A DNA stretch of 64,000 nt, from positions 1 through 64,000 of the forward strand of contig ALYD01000001.1 of assembly GCA_000513555.1 (NCBI GenBank), read 5' to 3'. Shown piece after piece: positions 9,433-18,460 of this stretch; positions within the stretch are counted from its first letter, which is position 1; the number at the start of each line of letters is the position of its first letter. The stretch comes from Lachnospiraceae bacterium JC7. Lineage in GTDB: Bacteria > Bacillota > Clostridia > Lachnospirales > Lachnospiraceae. Under the pieces are notes generated by a model, which was not told the DNA's origin, searched no databases, and saw only the letters and a program-made list of their open reading frames with translations. Made by a program: the position numbers and the translations under genes.

Positions 9433-9463
9433 AGGGGTTGCTTTTTCCAAAGCGCCCCTTTTA
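9433..9463 (+). terminator. Partial terminator between livJ and livH
   Basis: AGGGG-T-TGCTTT (from 9433) pairs with AAAGCGCCCCT (to 9459) with one bulged base, followed by TTTTATT. Its position inside an operon suggests a read-through terminator that sets the ratio of binding protein to permease. Confidence 0.7.
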
Positions 9464-9533
9464 TTGCATATCCCATATTCTGAAGGAATACTTGGATTTT
9501 TTATTATAAACAGGAAACGAAGAGGTAGCAAAG

Positions 9534-10418
9534 ATGATGAGTTTTATTTCATATCTGCTCAATGGATTGAGTCTTGGATCGGTATATGCGATCATAGCTC
9601 TTGGATATACCATGGTTTACGGTATCGCCAAGATGCTGAATTTTGCACATGGAGACATCCTTATGGTGGGAGGCTATGCGGCGTTTATTGCCCTTAACAG
9701 CTTAGGACTTCCAGTCCCTGTCTCAGTGCTGGTCAGCATGGTCGTGTGTACTCTACTGGGAATCACCATTGAGAAGGTTGCATACAAGCCCCTTCGTAAA
9801 GCCAATTCACTGTCCGTTCTTATTACGGCCATCGGTGTTTCTTATTTACTTCAGAATCTGGCACAGCTTATATTCACAGCAAATCCAAAGAGCTTCAGCT
9901 CTTTTGTAGGCATTGAACCTATAAAGCTTGCTGGAGGACAGCTCACGGTTTCAGGCGAAACAGTTGTCACCATCTTTACCTGCGTGATCATAGTTGCGGG
10001 ACTCGTTACATTTATCAATAAGACAAAGGCAGGACAGGCTATGCTGGCGGTTTCCGAGGATAAGGGCGCGGCAACTCTTATGGGCGTTGACGTGAACGGA
10101 ACCATTTCTCTTACCTTCGCCATCGGTTCAGCTCTTGCAGCCATCGGCGGTATCCTCCTTTGCTCGGCATATCCTACATTGACACCTACCACAGGTGCCA
10201 TGCCGGGCATCAAGGCCTTTGTTGCGGCGGTACTTGGAGGAATCGGCTCTATTCCCGGTGCTTTTATCGGCGGTATCATCCTCGGAGTGCTTGAGAATCT
10301 CGCAAAGGCTTATATTTCATCAAAGCTTTCAGATGCGATCGTATTCTCTGTGCTTATTATAGTTCTTTTGGTCAAGCCAACAGGAATACTCGGAAAGAAG
10401 ATTATGGAGAAAGTGTGA
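9534..10418 (+). CDS. livH: Branched-chain amino acid ABC transporter permease LivH
   Basis: One of the two membrane subunits of the importer. The 294 residues are strongly hydrophobic with about eight spans. Typical LivH motifs are NGLSLGSVYAIIALGYTMVYG near the start, LNFAHGDILMVGGY, and a C-terminal AVLGGIGSIPGAFIGGI loop (the permease coupling region) followed by a last span ending in VKPTGILGK. Two adjacent ATGs (9534 and 9537) are possible; GAGGT at 9522-9526 suits either. It is followed after six bases by livM. Confidence 0.94.
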   Translation: MMSFISYLLNGLSLGSVYAIIALGYTMVYGIAKMLNFAHGDILMVGGYAAFIALNSLGLPVPVSVLVSMVVCTLLGITIEKVAYKPLRKANSLSVLITAIGVSYLLQNLAQLIFTANPKSFSSFVGIEPIKLAGGQLTVSGETVVTIFTCVIIVAGLVTFINKTKAGQAMLAVSEDKGAATLMGVDVNGTISLTFAIGSALAAIGGILLCSAYPTLTPTTGAMPGIKAFVAAVLGGIGSIPGAFIGGIILGVLENLAKAYISSKLSDAIVFSVLIIVLLVKPTGILGKKIMEKV

Positions 10419-10424
10419 CATCAG

Positions 10425-11504
10425 ATGGATAAAGTTATTGCTGAAAAGAAGAAAATCACTCGTAGTAATCTGATCACTTTCGCTATGGTGATCATTGCCT
10501 ACATTGTTGTTGAGATAATGATAAATACGGGAAACGTAAGCTCCCTTTTCAAGGGACTTCTGGTTCCTCTCTGCATTTATTCCATACTTGCTGTGAGCCT
10601 GAATCTCGTGGTAGGTATCTCCGGAGAGCTTTCTCTCGGACATGCCGGGTTCATGTGTATAGGAGCATTTGCAAGTTCCACATGGTCAATGATCATGAAG
10701 TCAACATCCATGCCTGAGGGACTCAGATTTTTCATCGCCATAGTAATCGGCGCGGTGACTGCTGCCTTTTTCGGATTCCTCATCGGTATCCCGGTTCTTA
10801 GACTGAAGGGCGATTACCTTGCCATCGTAACCCTTGCCTTTGGTGAGATCATCAAGAATCTGGTCAATGCCTTGTACTTCGGTATCGATGCGAACGGTCC
10901 TCATTTTTCACTGGAAGACAGTATGCACCTGAATATGGACGGCGGTACCATCATCATAAAGGGTGCTCAGGGAATCACCGGAACACCGAAGAACTCAAAC
11001 TTCACCATAGGTGTGGTGCTTCTCCTTATCGTACTTTTCATAGTGCTTAACCTTATCAATTCAAGGACAGGCCGTGCTGTCATGGCTATAAGAGATAACA
11101 GGATCGCCGCAGAGTCGGTTGGTCTCAATGCCACAAAGTTCAAGCTCCTCGCCTTTACAATTTCTGCTGCCATAGCGGGAGTTGGCGGAGTTCTTTATGC
11201 CCATAACCTTAGCTCGCTTCAGGCACTTCCGAAGAACTTCGGATACAACCAGTCCATCATGATTCTTGTATTCGTTGTAATGGGCGGTATCGGAAATATC
11301 AGAGGTTCGGTTGTGGCTGCGGTAGTGCTTACAGTGCTTCCTGAGCTTTTAAGAGGTCTCAGCGATTACCGTATGCTGATCTACGCAGTGGTTCTCATCC
11401 TCATGATGCTCTGTACATCAGCACCATCATGGATACAGTACCGCGAGAGGATCATGATGAGCCTCGGAAAGAACAAGAAAGTAAACGGAAAGGAGAGTAA
11501 TTGA
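10425..11504 (+). CDS. livM: Branched-chain amino acid ABC transporter permease LivM
   Basis: Second membrane subunit, expected to pair with LivH. The 359 residues contain a hydrophilic N-terminus, then spans with the LivM signatures GELSLGHAGFMCIGAF, RLKGDYLAIVTLAFGEII and, near the C-terminus, VMGGIGNIRGSVVAA, the coupling loop for the ATPases. The segment RAVMAIRDNRIAAESVGLN is also characteristic. The ribosome site is weak (the region overlaps the livH end), suggesting coupled translation from livH. Its stop is one base from the livG start. Confidence 0.94.
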   Translation: MDKVIAEKKKITRSNLITFAMVIIAYIVVEIMINTGNVSSLFKGLLVPLCIYSILAVSLNLVVGISGELSLGHAGFMCIGAFASSTWSMIMKSTSMPEGLRFFIAIVIGAVTAAFFGFLIGIPVLRLKGDYLAIVTLAFGEIIKNLVNALYFGIDANGPHFSLEDSMHLNMDGGTIIIKGAQGITGTPKNSNFTIGVVLLLIVLFIVLNLINSRTGRAVMAIRDNRIAAESVGLNATKFKLLAFTISAAIAGVGGVLYAHNLSSLQALPKNFGYNQSIMILVFVVMGGIGNIRGSVVAAVVLTVLPELLRGLSDYRMLIYAVVLILMMLCTSAPSWIQYRERIMMSLGKNKKVNGKESN

Positions 11505-11505
11505 T

Positions 11506-12267
11506 ATGGCTGCAATGCTTAAGGTAGACAGTCTCGGTATCTCCTTTGGTGGATTAAAGGCAGTAGACAACTTTAACGTCGAGATTGAAAAAAATGAATT
11601 ATACGGTCTCATCGGCCCTAACGGTGCGGGCAAGACCACAGTGTTTAACCTGCTGACAGGAGTTTATCAGCCGACCAGCGGACAGATAGTTCTCGGAGAG
11701 GACAACATCACAGGCCTTGACTGTGAGGCCATCAGTAAGAAGGGTATCGCCAGAACCTTCCAGAACATCAGACTGTTTTCTCAGCTCTCCGTTCTGGATA
11801 ATGTCAAGGTTGGACTTCACAACAGGCACGAGTATTCAACATTGGACGGAATCTTCCGTACACCTAAGTTCCGTAAGGTGGAGAAGGAAATGGATGAGAA
11901 GGCCATGGAGCTTCTCAAGGTCTTTGATCTCGACGGATCCTGTGATTTCAAGGCATCGAATCTTCCCTACGGACAGCAGAGAAAGCTGGAGATCGCAAGA
12001 GCCCTTGCCACGGATCCGAAGCTTCTCCTTCTGGATGAGCCGGCAGCGGGCATGAACCCCAATGAGACAGAAGAGCTTATGAACACCATAAGACTCGTTC
12101 GTGATAAATTCGATATGACCATACTCCTTATCGAGCATGATATGAAGCTTGTATCAGGTATCTGCGACAGACTTACTGTTCTTAATTTCGGTCAGGTCCT
12201 GAAGCAGGGGCAGACTCAGGATGTATTGCATGATCCTGAGGTAGTAAAGGCATATCTTGGTGATTAA
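11506..12267 (+). CDS. livG: Branched-chain amino acid ABC transporter ATPase LivG
   Basis: ATP-binding subunit of the importer, cytoplasmic face. The 253 residues show Walker A GPNGAGKTT near residue 38, Q-loop region GIARTFQNIRLF, the LivG-type signature LPYGQQRKLEIARAL (in place of LSGGQ), and Walker B LLLLDEPAAGMNPNE. The AGMNPNE extension after Walker B separates LivG from LivF. A GGAGAG ribosome site lies in the end of livM, whose TGA is separated from ATG 11506 by one base. Confidence 0.96.
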   Translation: MAAMLKVDSLGISFGGLKAVDNFNVEIEKNELYGLIGPNGAGKTTVFNLLTGVYQPTSGQIVLGEDNITGLDCEAISKKGIARTFQNIRLFSQLSVLDNVKVGLHNRHEYSTLDGIFRTPKFRKVEKEMDEKAMELLKVFDLDGSCDFKASNLPYGQQRKLEIARALATDPKLLLLDEPAAGMNPNETEELMNTIRLVRDKFDMTILLIEHDMKLVSGICDRLTVLNFGQVLKQGQTQDVLHDPEVVKAYLGD

Positions 12268-12279
12268 GGGGGAAATGAA

Positions 12280-12993
12280 ATGAGTATCATGTTGGATGTA
12301 AAGGATCTTAACGTATATTATGGTGTGATCCATGCACTTAAGGGCATTTCCTTCCATGTAAACAAGGGCGAGATAGTAACATTGATCGGCGCAAACGGCG
12401 CAGGAAAGACAACTACACTTCAGACCATTACCGGACTTATTCCGGCAAGATCGGGAAGCGTAATGTACAACGGCAGGGAGATCATTCATACTCCGGGACA
12501 TCAGCTGGTGGCCAACGGACTTGCCCATGTTCCTGAGGGAAGAAGAGTTTTCGCGACATTGTCCGTATATCAGAATCTAATGCTTGGGGCATATACCCGT
12601 AAGGATAAGGACGGCATCGAGGCTACACTCAGAACCGTATATGAGCATTTTCCGAGACTTCTGGAACGTAAGAATCAGATGGCCGGAACACTTTCCGGCG
12701 GTGAGCAGCAGATGCTCGCCATGGGCAGAGCCCTCATGAGCAATCCCGAGATGGTGGTTCTGGATGAGCCTTCCATGGGACTTTCTCCGATCTACGTAAA
12801 TGAGATCTTCAATATCATTGAAAAGATCCATGATTCGGGAGTTACTGTACTTCTGGTTGAGCAGAATGCCAACAAGGCACTGTCCATAGCTGACCGTGCA
12901 TATGTTCTGGAGACCGGAAATATCACCATTGAGGGAGCAGCTCAGGATCTTGCCAACGATCCGAAGGTCAAGGCGGCATATCTTTCCGAGTGA
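12280..12993 (+). CDS. livF: Branched-chain amino acid ABC transporter ATPase LivF
   Basis: Second ATPase of the importer, 237 residues. Seen in order: the family start with LNVYYGVIHALKGISF, Walker A GANGAGKTT, the LivF-specific GLAHVPEGRRVFATLSV, signature LSGGEQQMLAMGRALM and Walker B VVLDEPSMGLSP, followed by the switch region VLLVEQNANKALSIADRAYVLE. Twelve bases separate it from livG, with a GGGGGAA ribosome site. It closes the operon; the perfect inverted repeat at 13142-13176 is the likely end of the transcript. Confidence 0.96.
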   Translation: MSIMLDVKDLNVYYGVIHALKGISFHVNKGEIVTLIGANGAGKTTTLQTITGLIPARSGSVMYNGREIIHTPGHQLVANGLAHVPEGRRVFATLSVYQNLMLGAYTRKDKDGIEATLRTVYEHFPRLLERKNQMAGTLSGGEQQMLAMGRALMSNPEMVVLDEPSMGLSPIYVNEIFNIIEKIHDSGVTVLLVEQNANKALSIADRAYVLETGNITIEGAAQDLANDPKVKAAYLSE

Positions 12994-13129
12994 TGCAAAT
13001 GTTTTGTCTGCTTTTCAGCTTTCTTAGGGACTGATGCGCTGAAGGAGAGGCCGGAAAAGACGGTTGTGCAAAATATTTTCAAAAAGAATTTAAATTAGAA
13101 AAAACATTCTAAAATTAAAACCCGAAAAG

Positions 13130-13158
13130 TGGAATTCAAAAAACTCTGTTGATATAAT
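13130..13158 (+). promoter_or_regulatory. Possible promoter for the beta-CASP gene, overlapping a terminator stem
   Basis: TGGAAT (13130-13135) and a perfect TATAAT (13153-13158) have a 17-bp spacer. The -10 lies in the left arm of the inverted repeat at 13142-13176, so the start site would fall inside the right arm. The -35 is poor, hence moderate confidence. Confidence 0.4.
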
Positions 13159-13182
13159 TATTATATCAACAGAGTTTTTTTT
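13142..13182 (+). terminator. Intrinsic terminator of the liv operon
   Basis: A 16-bp perfect inverted repeat (13142-13157 with 13161-13176) around a 3-base loop, followed by eight Ts. It ends only 20 nt before the next start codon. Confidence 0.88.
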
Positions 13183-13202
13183 GAATACTCGGAGGTGACA
13201 AC

Positions 13203-14831
13203 ATGAAGCTATATTTTATCGGAGCGGATCATGAAGTAACCGGTTCACTGCATTATCTTCATGCGGCAGGACTCAAGATACTTATAGATTGCGGTATGCA
13301 GCAGGGAACGAAGCATTATGAGAATGCACCCCTGCCTATAAAGTATTCTGACGTGGATTATATCCTTTTGACTCATGCCCATATCGATCATTCCGGTATG
13401 ATTCCGTATGCATACAAGAACGGATTTCATGGAACGGTGATCACCACAAAAGCCACAGAGGATCTGGCCAACATCATGCTCAGAGACTCAGCACATATCC
13501 AGATGCAGGAGGTAGAGTACAAGAACAGAAAGGGCCGCAGAGCGGGATTTGAAGATGTGGTTCCCATGTACGATCTCAATGATGTAAACGGCGTTCTGGA
13601 TCATTTTCAGGGTGTTGACTACAACAAGGTGGTGGAGCTTAGTGATGCGGTAAAGATCCGGTTTACGGATGCGGGACATCTTTTGGGCTCTGCATCCATA
13701 GAGGTCATGATCAGAGAAAACGGAGTATCAAAGAAGATAGTATTCTCCGGAGACCTCGGAAATTCAGACAAACCTCTCATAAGAGATCCGCAGTACATAA
13801 GGGATGCGGATTATGTGGTCATGGAGTCCACCTACGGCGACAGATTACACGACAGGACCGTGGACCATGTGGCTGACCTTGTGAATATCACCCAGAGGAC
13901 GCTGGACAGAGGCGGTAATGTTGTCATTCCGGCATTTGCGGTAGGAAGAACACAGGAACTTCTGTACCTCTTCAGACAGATAAAGGCTCAGAAGCTCGTA
14001 AAGGGTCACGGGGATTTCCCTGTTTACGTGGACAGTCCTCTTGCCGTTGAAGCGACTCACGTTTTTACCAGAAATCTTGCGGACTGCTACGATGATGAGA
14101 CCAGGGAGCTGGTACTTAGCGGAATCAACCCCATAGCATTTAAGGGACTTAATCTTTCCATTACGTCGGAAGAATCGAAAATCATAAATTTTGATGAGAC
14201 TCCCAAGGTCATCATTTCCGCTTCAGGTATGTGTGATGCCGGACGTATACGTCATCACATAAAGTACAACCTGTGGAAGCCTGCATCAACTATAGTATTT
14301 GCAGGTTATCAGGCGGAGGGAACCCTCGGAAGGATACTTCTGGATGGCGCGGACAGTGTGAAGATGTTCGGTGATGATATAGCTGTAAGGGCAGAGATCG
14401 CAAGAATGCCGGCCATGTCTTCACATGCTGATCAGGAGAGCCTCCTCAAGTGGATATCCGCCTACGATCTGAACAAGCCTGACAGAGTATTTCTGGTGCA
14501 TGGTGATGACGGCTCCATGAAGGTGCTGTCGGATCTTATTCATGAAAAGCTGGGATATACGGTGGACTGCCCGTATTCAGGTTCTGTATTCAATCTCGCC
14601 ACCAATCAATGGGAGATCGTCGGAGCTCCTGTGGAGGTGGTGAAGGCAGTGGAGTATTCTTCCAGCGGCATACCGGGAAGAAGAAAGTCTTCGGATGCGG
14701 CTTTCGACAGACTCATGTCTGCATACAACAAGCTGCTTGTGGCTATCAAGGCGAACTATGGAGGTGCCAACAAGGACCTCGCCAAGTTCACGGATCAGAT
14801 ACTGAACCTCTACGACAAGTGGATAAGGTGA
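13203..14831 (+). CDS. Metallo-beta-lactamase/beta-CASP RNA nuclease family protein
   Basis: Probable zinc-dependent RNA-cleaving or trimming enzyme, cytoplasmic. The 542 residues begin MKLYFIGADHEVTGSLHYL and carry the metal-binding motif THAHIDHSG near residue 57, a further ligand segment DAGHLLGSAS, the aspartate in VFSGDLGNSD, and the beta-CASP region with ESTYGDRLH and PAFAVGRTQELLY. The C-terminal part contains the SASGMCDAGRI and MSSHADQESLLKWI segments typical of the RNA-specificity domain. About 75 further residues, including NKLLVAIKANYGGAN, follow the core. GGAGGTG precedes ATG 13203. It is unlike RNase J (no RNase J C-terminal layout) and closer to the YsxJ/KH-less archaeal-CPSF-like group; the substrate is unknown. 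Confidence 0.88.
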   Translation: MKLYFIGADHEVTGSLHYLHAAGLKILIDCGMQQGTKHYENAPLPIKYSDVDYILLTHAHIDHSGMIPYAYKNGFHGTVITTKATEDLANIMLRDSAHIQMQEVEYKNRKGRRAGFEDVVPMYDLNDVNGVLDHFQGVDYNKVVELSDAVKIRFTDAGHLLGSASIEVMIRENGVSKKIVFSGDLGNSDKPLIRDPQYIRDADYVVMESTYGDRLHDRTVDHVADLVNITQRTLDRGGNVVIPAFAVGRTQELLYLFRQIKAQKLVKGHGDFPVYVDSPLAVEATHVFTRNLADCYDDETRELVLSGINPIAFKGLNLSITSEESKIINFDETPKVIISASGMCDAGRIRHHIKYNLWKPASTIVFAGYQAEGTLGRILLDGADSVKMFGDDIAVRAEIARMPAMSSHADQESLLKWISAYDLNKPDRVFLVHGDDGSMKVLSDLIHEKLGYTVDCPYSGSVFNLATNQWEIVGAPVEVVKAVEYSSSGIPGRRKSSDAAFDRLMSAYNKLLVAIKANYGGANKDLAKFTDQILNLYDKWIR

Positions 14832-14856
14832 CAGCTGTGTCATATGATAATGTTTC

Positions 14857-14885
14857 GGCTCCTGCGCTATGCGCAGGGGCTTTTA
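14857..14885 (+). terminator. Intrinsic terminator after the beta-CASP gene
   Basis: GCTCCTGCGC pairs with GCGCAGGGGC (14858-14867 with 14871-14880, one G-T) around TAT, then TTTT. Confidence 0.85.
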
Positions 14886-14970
14886 AAATTCATGTAAATG
14901 TAATAATATGATATCCGTGAAATTCGATATCCGAACTCGTTTTTCGCGTCACAAACGGAAGGTTTAATAT

Positions 14971-15540
14971 ATGTTTAACAGAATATCAAAAAGGACCCTT
15001 TGGGGGATAATGGTACTTTGTCTTGTATGTACCATCATCACACTGGGGATAAAAATAGTGCTTAAGAACAAGCTTGCTTCCTATGAGGCCGGGGCGGCTT
15101 CGACTGTTGTTCAGGCGGAGACAGCAGAACAGTTCATAGTTGCGACGGTCGGGGAAGAAACTGACGAAAGCGATGAAGATCTCATCAGAAAATATGATAT
15201 GCATTTTAAGGAAATAGACGCTCTCTACGGACGCATGACGGAAAGGGGTCAGGATGAGGGGATGAAGGATGACTACCGGAAGATTTCCGAGCTCTGGGAC
15301 AGAGAGCTGAAGGCTCTTTCCGATGATATCTCGTCCCGGATGAACGAAGATGAGAAGAAGGCGTTCTTTGATGCGGAGAATAACTTTCTTGTTTCCAGAA
15401 ACCATGAGTGCATGAAGGCTGTAGGGCATAATAAGGTCAGTTTTATGGAAGAGATAGACTATCTGGACAGGTACACGAGGCTCACAAGGGAGCATTGTAA
15501 TGACCTTGTTAAAGATTATTCATCCTATCTTGCAAGTTAA
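14971..15540 (+). CDS. Membrane-anchored protein of unknown function, weakly LprI-like
   Basis: Not recognised with certainty. The 189 residues have one N-terminal hydrophobic span (about 12-32, GIMVLCLVCTIITLGIKIVL), so the bulk is probably outside the membrane. The rest is highly charged and helical, with D-x(3)-Y pairs, ELWDRELKALSDDI and a following AENNFLVSRNHECMKA segment. That arrangement of a WD..L..L helix followed by W/F-x(3)-R-x(2)-C recalls the DUF1311 lysozyme-inhibitor (LprI-like) domain, but the match is by eye and weak. GGAAGG precedes ATG 14971. It stands alone between a terminator and alaS. Confidence 0.7.
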   Translation: MFNRISKRTLWGIMVLCLVCTIITLGIKIVLKNKLASYEAGAASTVVQAETAEQFIVATVGEETDESDEDLIRKYDMHFKEIDALYGRMTERGQDEGMKDDYRKISELWDRELKALSDDISSRMNEDEKKAFFDAENNFLVSRNHECMKAVGHNKVSFMEEIDYLDRYTRLTREHCNDLVKDYSSYLAS

Positions 15541-15625
15541 AAATCACTGTGGTATATTTTACAAGTTAATGTCTATTATGCCATAAATGGCTTAATTACT
15601 TAGAAAACACGAGGAGATTATAATA

Positions 15626-18328
15626 ATGCAGTACAGAGGCGTAAATGAATTACGTGAACTGTTCCTTAGCTTCTTTGAGGAGAAGGGATGCTTACGCTTA
15701 AACAGTTTCTCACTGGTTCCGCATAATGACAATTCATTGCTCATTATCAATTCAGGTATGGCACCGATGAAGCCATGGTTCACCGGTCAGGAGATTCCGC
15801 CAAGACGCAGAGTCACAACCTGCCAGAAGTGTATCCGTACAGGAGATCTTGAGAACGTAGGTAAGACAGCTCGTCACGGCACATATTTTGAGATGCTTGG
15901 AAACTTCTCATTCGGTGATTATTTCAAGAAAGAAGCTATTCCATGGGCATGGGAGTTCCTCACAGAGAGAGTCGGACTCGATCCTGAGAGACTTTATCCG
16001 TCAGTTTATGTTGATGACGAAGAGGCATACAACATCTGGCTTAATGATATGCATATTCCTGCTGAGCGTATTTACAAGTTCGGCAAGGAGGACAACTTCT
16101 GGGAGCATGGTTCAGGTCCTTGCGGTCCATGTTCCGAGATCTATTATGATCGTGGAGAGAAGTACGGAAACGGCCCTGAGGATGTAATGGGCGGAGAAGG
16201 CGATCGTTTCATGGAAGTATGGAACATCGTATTTACCCAGTTCAACAACGACGGCGAGAATCATTATACAGATCTTGACCAGAAGAACATCGATACAGGT
16301 ATGGGTCTTGAGAGACTTGCGGTTGCTGTTCAGGATGTTGGATCTATCTTCGATGTAGACACACTGAAGAGCCTGAGAGATCTTATCTGTGAGATCTCAG
16401 GAGGAATCGAGTATGACAAGCCTGAGACACACGAGTCTGATATTTCAGTACGTATCATCACAGATCACTCACGTTCAATGACATTTATGATCTCTGACGG
16501 TATCATGCCTTCAAACAACGGACGCGGTTATGTACTCCGTCGTATCATCCGTCGTGCAGTACGTCACGGAAGAAAGCTCGGTATCAAGGGTTCATTCCTT
16601 CCTACACTTGTAGAGAGAGTTATCGAGACATCAAAGGACGGTTATCCTGAGCTTGATGAGAAGAGAGATTTCATTCTCAGCGTAGTTAAGGCTGAGGAAG
16701 AGAAGTTCGAAAAGACTTATGAGCAGGGTATGGAGATCCTCGAGGAGATGGAGGCAGAGCTTGCCAAGTCAGGCAAGAAGGTGCTTTCAGGTGAGGATGC
16801 TTTCAAGCTTTATGATACATACGGCTTCCCTGTAGACAATACAAAGGAGATCCTCGAGGAGAAGGGCTTCACTGTTGACGAAGAGGGCTTCAAGGCAGCT
16901 ATGGAGCAGCAGAAGAAGCAGGGACGTAAGGACAGACTCGAGTCAGGTAAGATGTCAGAGTACAGCGGCCATGCGGCAACTGTTTATGACGAGCTTGATC
17001 CTGAGCTTTCATGTTCTTTCGACGGCTACGATAAGCTCGAGAAGGACAGCAAGGTCATCTCCATGATCGCTCTCGGCGATGAGGAAGCTGTAGTAGAGGC
17101 ACTTTCCGATGGTGAGGAAGGCGCTATCATTACTGAGGAGACTCCTTTCTACGGAACCATGGGCGGACAGGTAGGAGATACCGGTCTCATCGTTCTCGGT
17201 TCCGAGGATAAGGATGCTTCAGCACTCGGTAATGGAGCTGCAGTTTTCGAGGTTAAGAAGACAGAGCACGTTGGCGGAAACAAGATCGCTCACATCGGTG
17301 TTATGAAGAGCGGTATGATCAAGCTTAACGACGTGGTTACTCTCAAGGTGGATGCAGAGAACCGTATGGATACCTGCAGAAACCACTCAGCTACACACCT
17401 TCTTCAGAAGGCACTTCGTGAAGTTCTGGGAACTCACGTAGAGCAGGCAGGTTCATTCCAGGATGCCGGAAGAACAAGATTTGATTTCTCACACTTCCAG
17501 GCTATGACAAAGGAAGAGCTTCAGAAGGTTGAGGATATCGTTAATCAGAAGATCCGTGAGGGTCTCAGCGTAAGAACAGAGGTCATGACTCTTGAAGAGG
17601 CAAAGAAGACAGGCGCTATGGCTCTGTTCGGAGAGAAGTATGGCTCAGAAGTAAGAGTCGTACGTATGGGAGACTTCTCTACTGAGCTTTGCGGCGGTAC
17701 TCACGTTGAGAATACACTTCAGATCGGTCAGTTCAAGATCGTAAGTGAGGCGGGAGTCGCAGCAGGCGTAAGACGTATCGAAGCTCTTACAGGTGAGAAT
17801 GTTCGCAAGTACTATGAGAACCTTGAAAAGGAAATCAATGCAGCTGCCGAGCTCGTTAAGGCAACACCTGCAACACTTGCAGAGCACATCAAGTCACTTC
17901 AGAAGGAGTTAAAGGAGCTTAAGAGCGAGAATGAGGCTCTTAAGAGCAAGGAAGCAAAGAACGCTCTCGGCAATGTAATGGATAACGTTACAGAAGTAAA
18001 CGGCGTCAAGTTCCTTGCGGCCAATGTTTCCGGCGTAGACATGAACGAGCTTCGTAATCTCGGCGACGATCTCAAGGCAAAGCTCGGAGAGGGCGTAGTT
18101 CTTCTTATCTCAGATAAGGATGGCAAGGTTTCCATGGTTGCCATGGCAACTGACGCGGCTGTAAAGGCCGGTGCCCACGCAGGTAACCTCATCAAGGCAG
18201 TTGCACCTGTCCTTGGCGGTGGCGGCGGCGGACGTCCTAACATGGCTCAGGCCGGTGGTAAGGATGCTTCCAAGATCGGTGAGGCGATCACAAAGGCCGG
18301 TGAAGTTATCAGAGAGCAGATCAAGTAA
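15626..18328 (+). CDS. alaS: Alanyl-tRNA synthetase
   Basis: Charges tRNA-Ala with alanine and edits mischarged Ser and Gly; cytoplasmic. The 900 residues are slightly longer than the usual ~875. The class II catalytic core starts at once with LRELFLSFFEEKGC, SGMAPMKPWFTG, TCQKCIRTGDLENVG and ARHGTYFEMLGNFSFGDYFK. The editing domain carries the zinc-binding HSATH (H587) and CGGTHV (about 689). The C-terminal part has a coiled coil (LQKELKELKSENEALKS) and a glycine-rich GGGGGGRPNMAQAGG, the usual C-Ala ending. GAGGAG precedes ATG 15626. No T-box was seen in the 85-nt gap upstream; a 20-bp near-palindrome (15576-15595) lies there instead. Confidence 0.98.
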   Translation: MQYRGVNELRELFLSFFEEKGCLRLNSFSLVPHNDNSLLIINSGMAPMKPWFTGQEIPPRRRVTTCQKCIRTGDLENVGKTARHGTYFEMLGNFSFGDYFKKEAIPWAWEFLTERVGLDPERLYPSVYVDDEEAYNIWLNDMHIPAERIYKFGKEDNFWEHGSGPCGPCSEIYYDRGEKYGNGPEDVMGGEGDRFMEVWNIVFTQFNNDGENHYTDLDQKNIDTGMGLERLAVAVQDVGSIFDVDTLKSLRDLICEISGGIEYDKPETHESDISVRIITDHSRSMTFMISDGIMPSNNGRGYVLRRIIRRAVRHGRKLGIKGSFLPTLVERVIETSKDGYPELDEKRDFILSVVKAEEEKFEKTYEQGMEILEEMEAELAKSGKKVLSGEDAFKLYDTYGFPVDNTKEILEEKGFTVDEEGFKAAMEQQKKQGRKDRLESGKMSEYSGHAATVYDELDPELSCSFDGYDKLEKDSKVISMIALGDEEAVVEALSDGEEGAIITEETPFYGTMGGQVGDTGLIVLGSEDKDASALGNGAAVFEVKKTEHVGGNKIAHIGVMKSGMIKLNDVVTLKVDAENRMDTCRNHSATHLLQKALREVLGTHVEQAGSFQDAGRTRFDFSHFQAMTKEELQKVEDIVNQKIREGLSVRTEVMTLEEAKKTGAMALFGEKYGSEVRVVRMGDFSTELCGGTHVENTLQIGQFKIVSEAGVAAGVRRIEALTGENVRKYYENLEKEINAAAELVKATPATLAEHIKSLQKELKELKSENEALKSKEAKNALGNVMDNVTEVNGVKFLAANVSGVDMNELRNLGDDLKAKLGEGVVLLISDKDGKVSMVAMATDAAVKAGAHAGNLIKAVAPVLGGGGGGRPNMAQAGGKDASKIGEAITKAGEVIREQIK

Positions 18329-18343
18329 GACAGTTTTAATTTC

Positions 18344-18375
18344 GCTGCGTTCGTTTCTACGGGCGCAGCCTCATA
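18344..18375 (+). terminator. Weak hairpin after alaS
   Basis: GCTGCG (18344-18349) pairs with CGCAGC (18364-18369) over a 14-base loop, followed by only a T-poor AT-rich stretch. It may be a weak terminator. Confidence 0.35.
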
Positions 18376-18392
18376 CTTATTTAAAAAATCGC

Positions 18393-18420
18393 TTGACGCA
18401 CGCAAATTGTGTGTTATAAT
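18393..18420 (+). promoter_or_regulatory. Promoter of rpsU
   Basis: TTGACG (18393-18398) and a perfect TATAAT (18415-18420) with a 16-bp spacer, about 40 nt before the rpsU start. Confidence 0.85.
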
Positions 18421-18460
18421 AAATCAGAGTTTGTACCCGAAGGGAGGTTTGGGTTTCAGC

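Noticed and set aside
15541-15625. T-box leader for alaS
   Set aside because: The gap is only 85 nt and lacks the conserved T-box sequence and a terminator.
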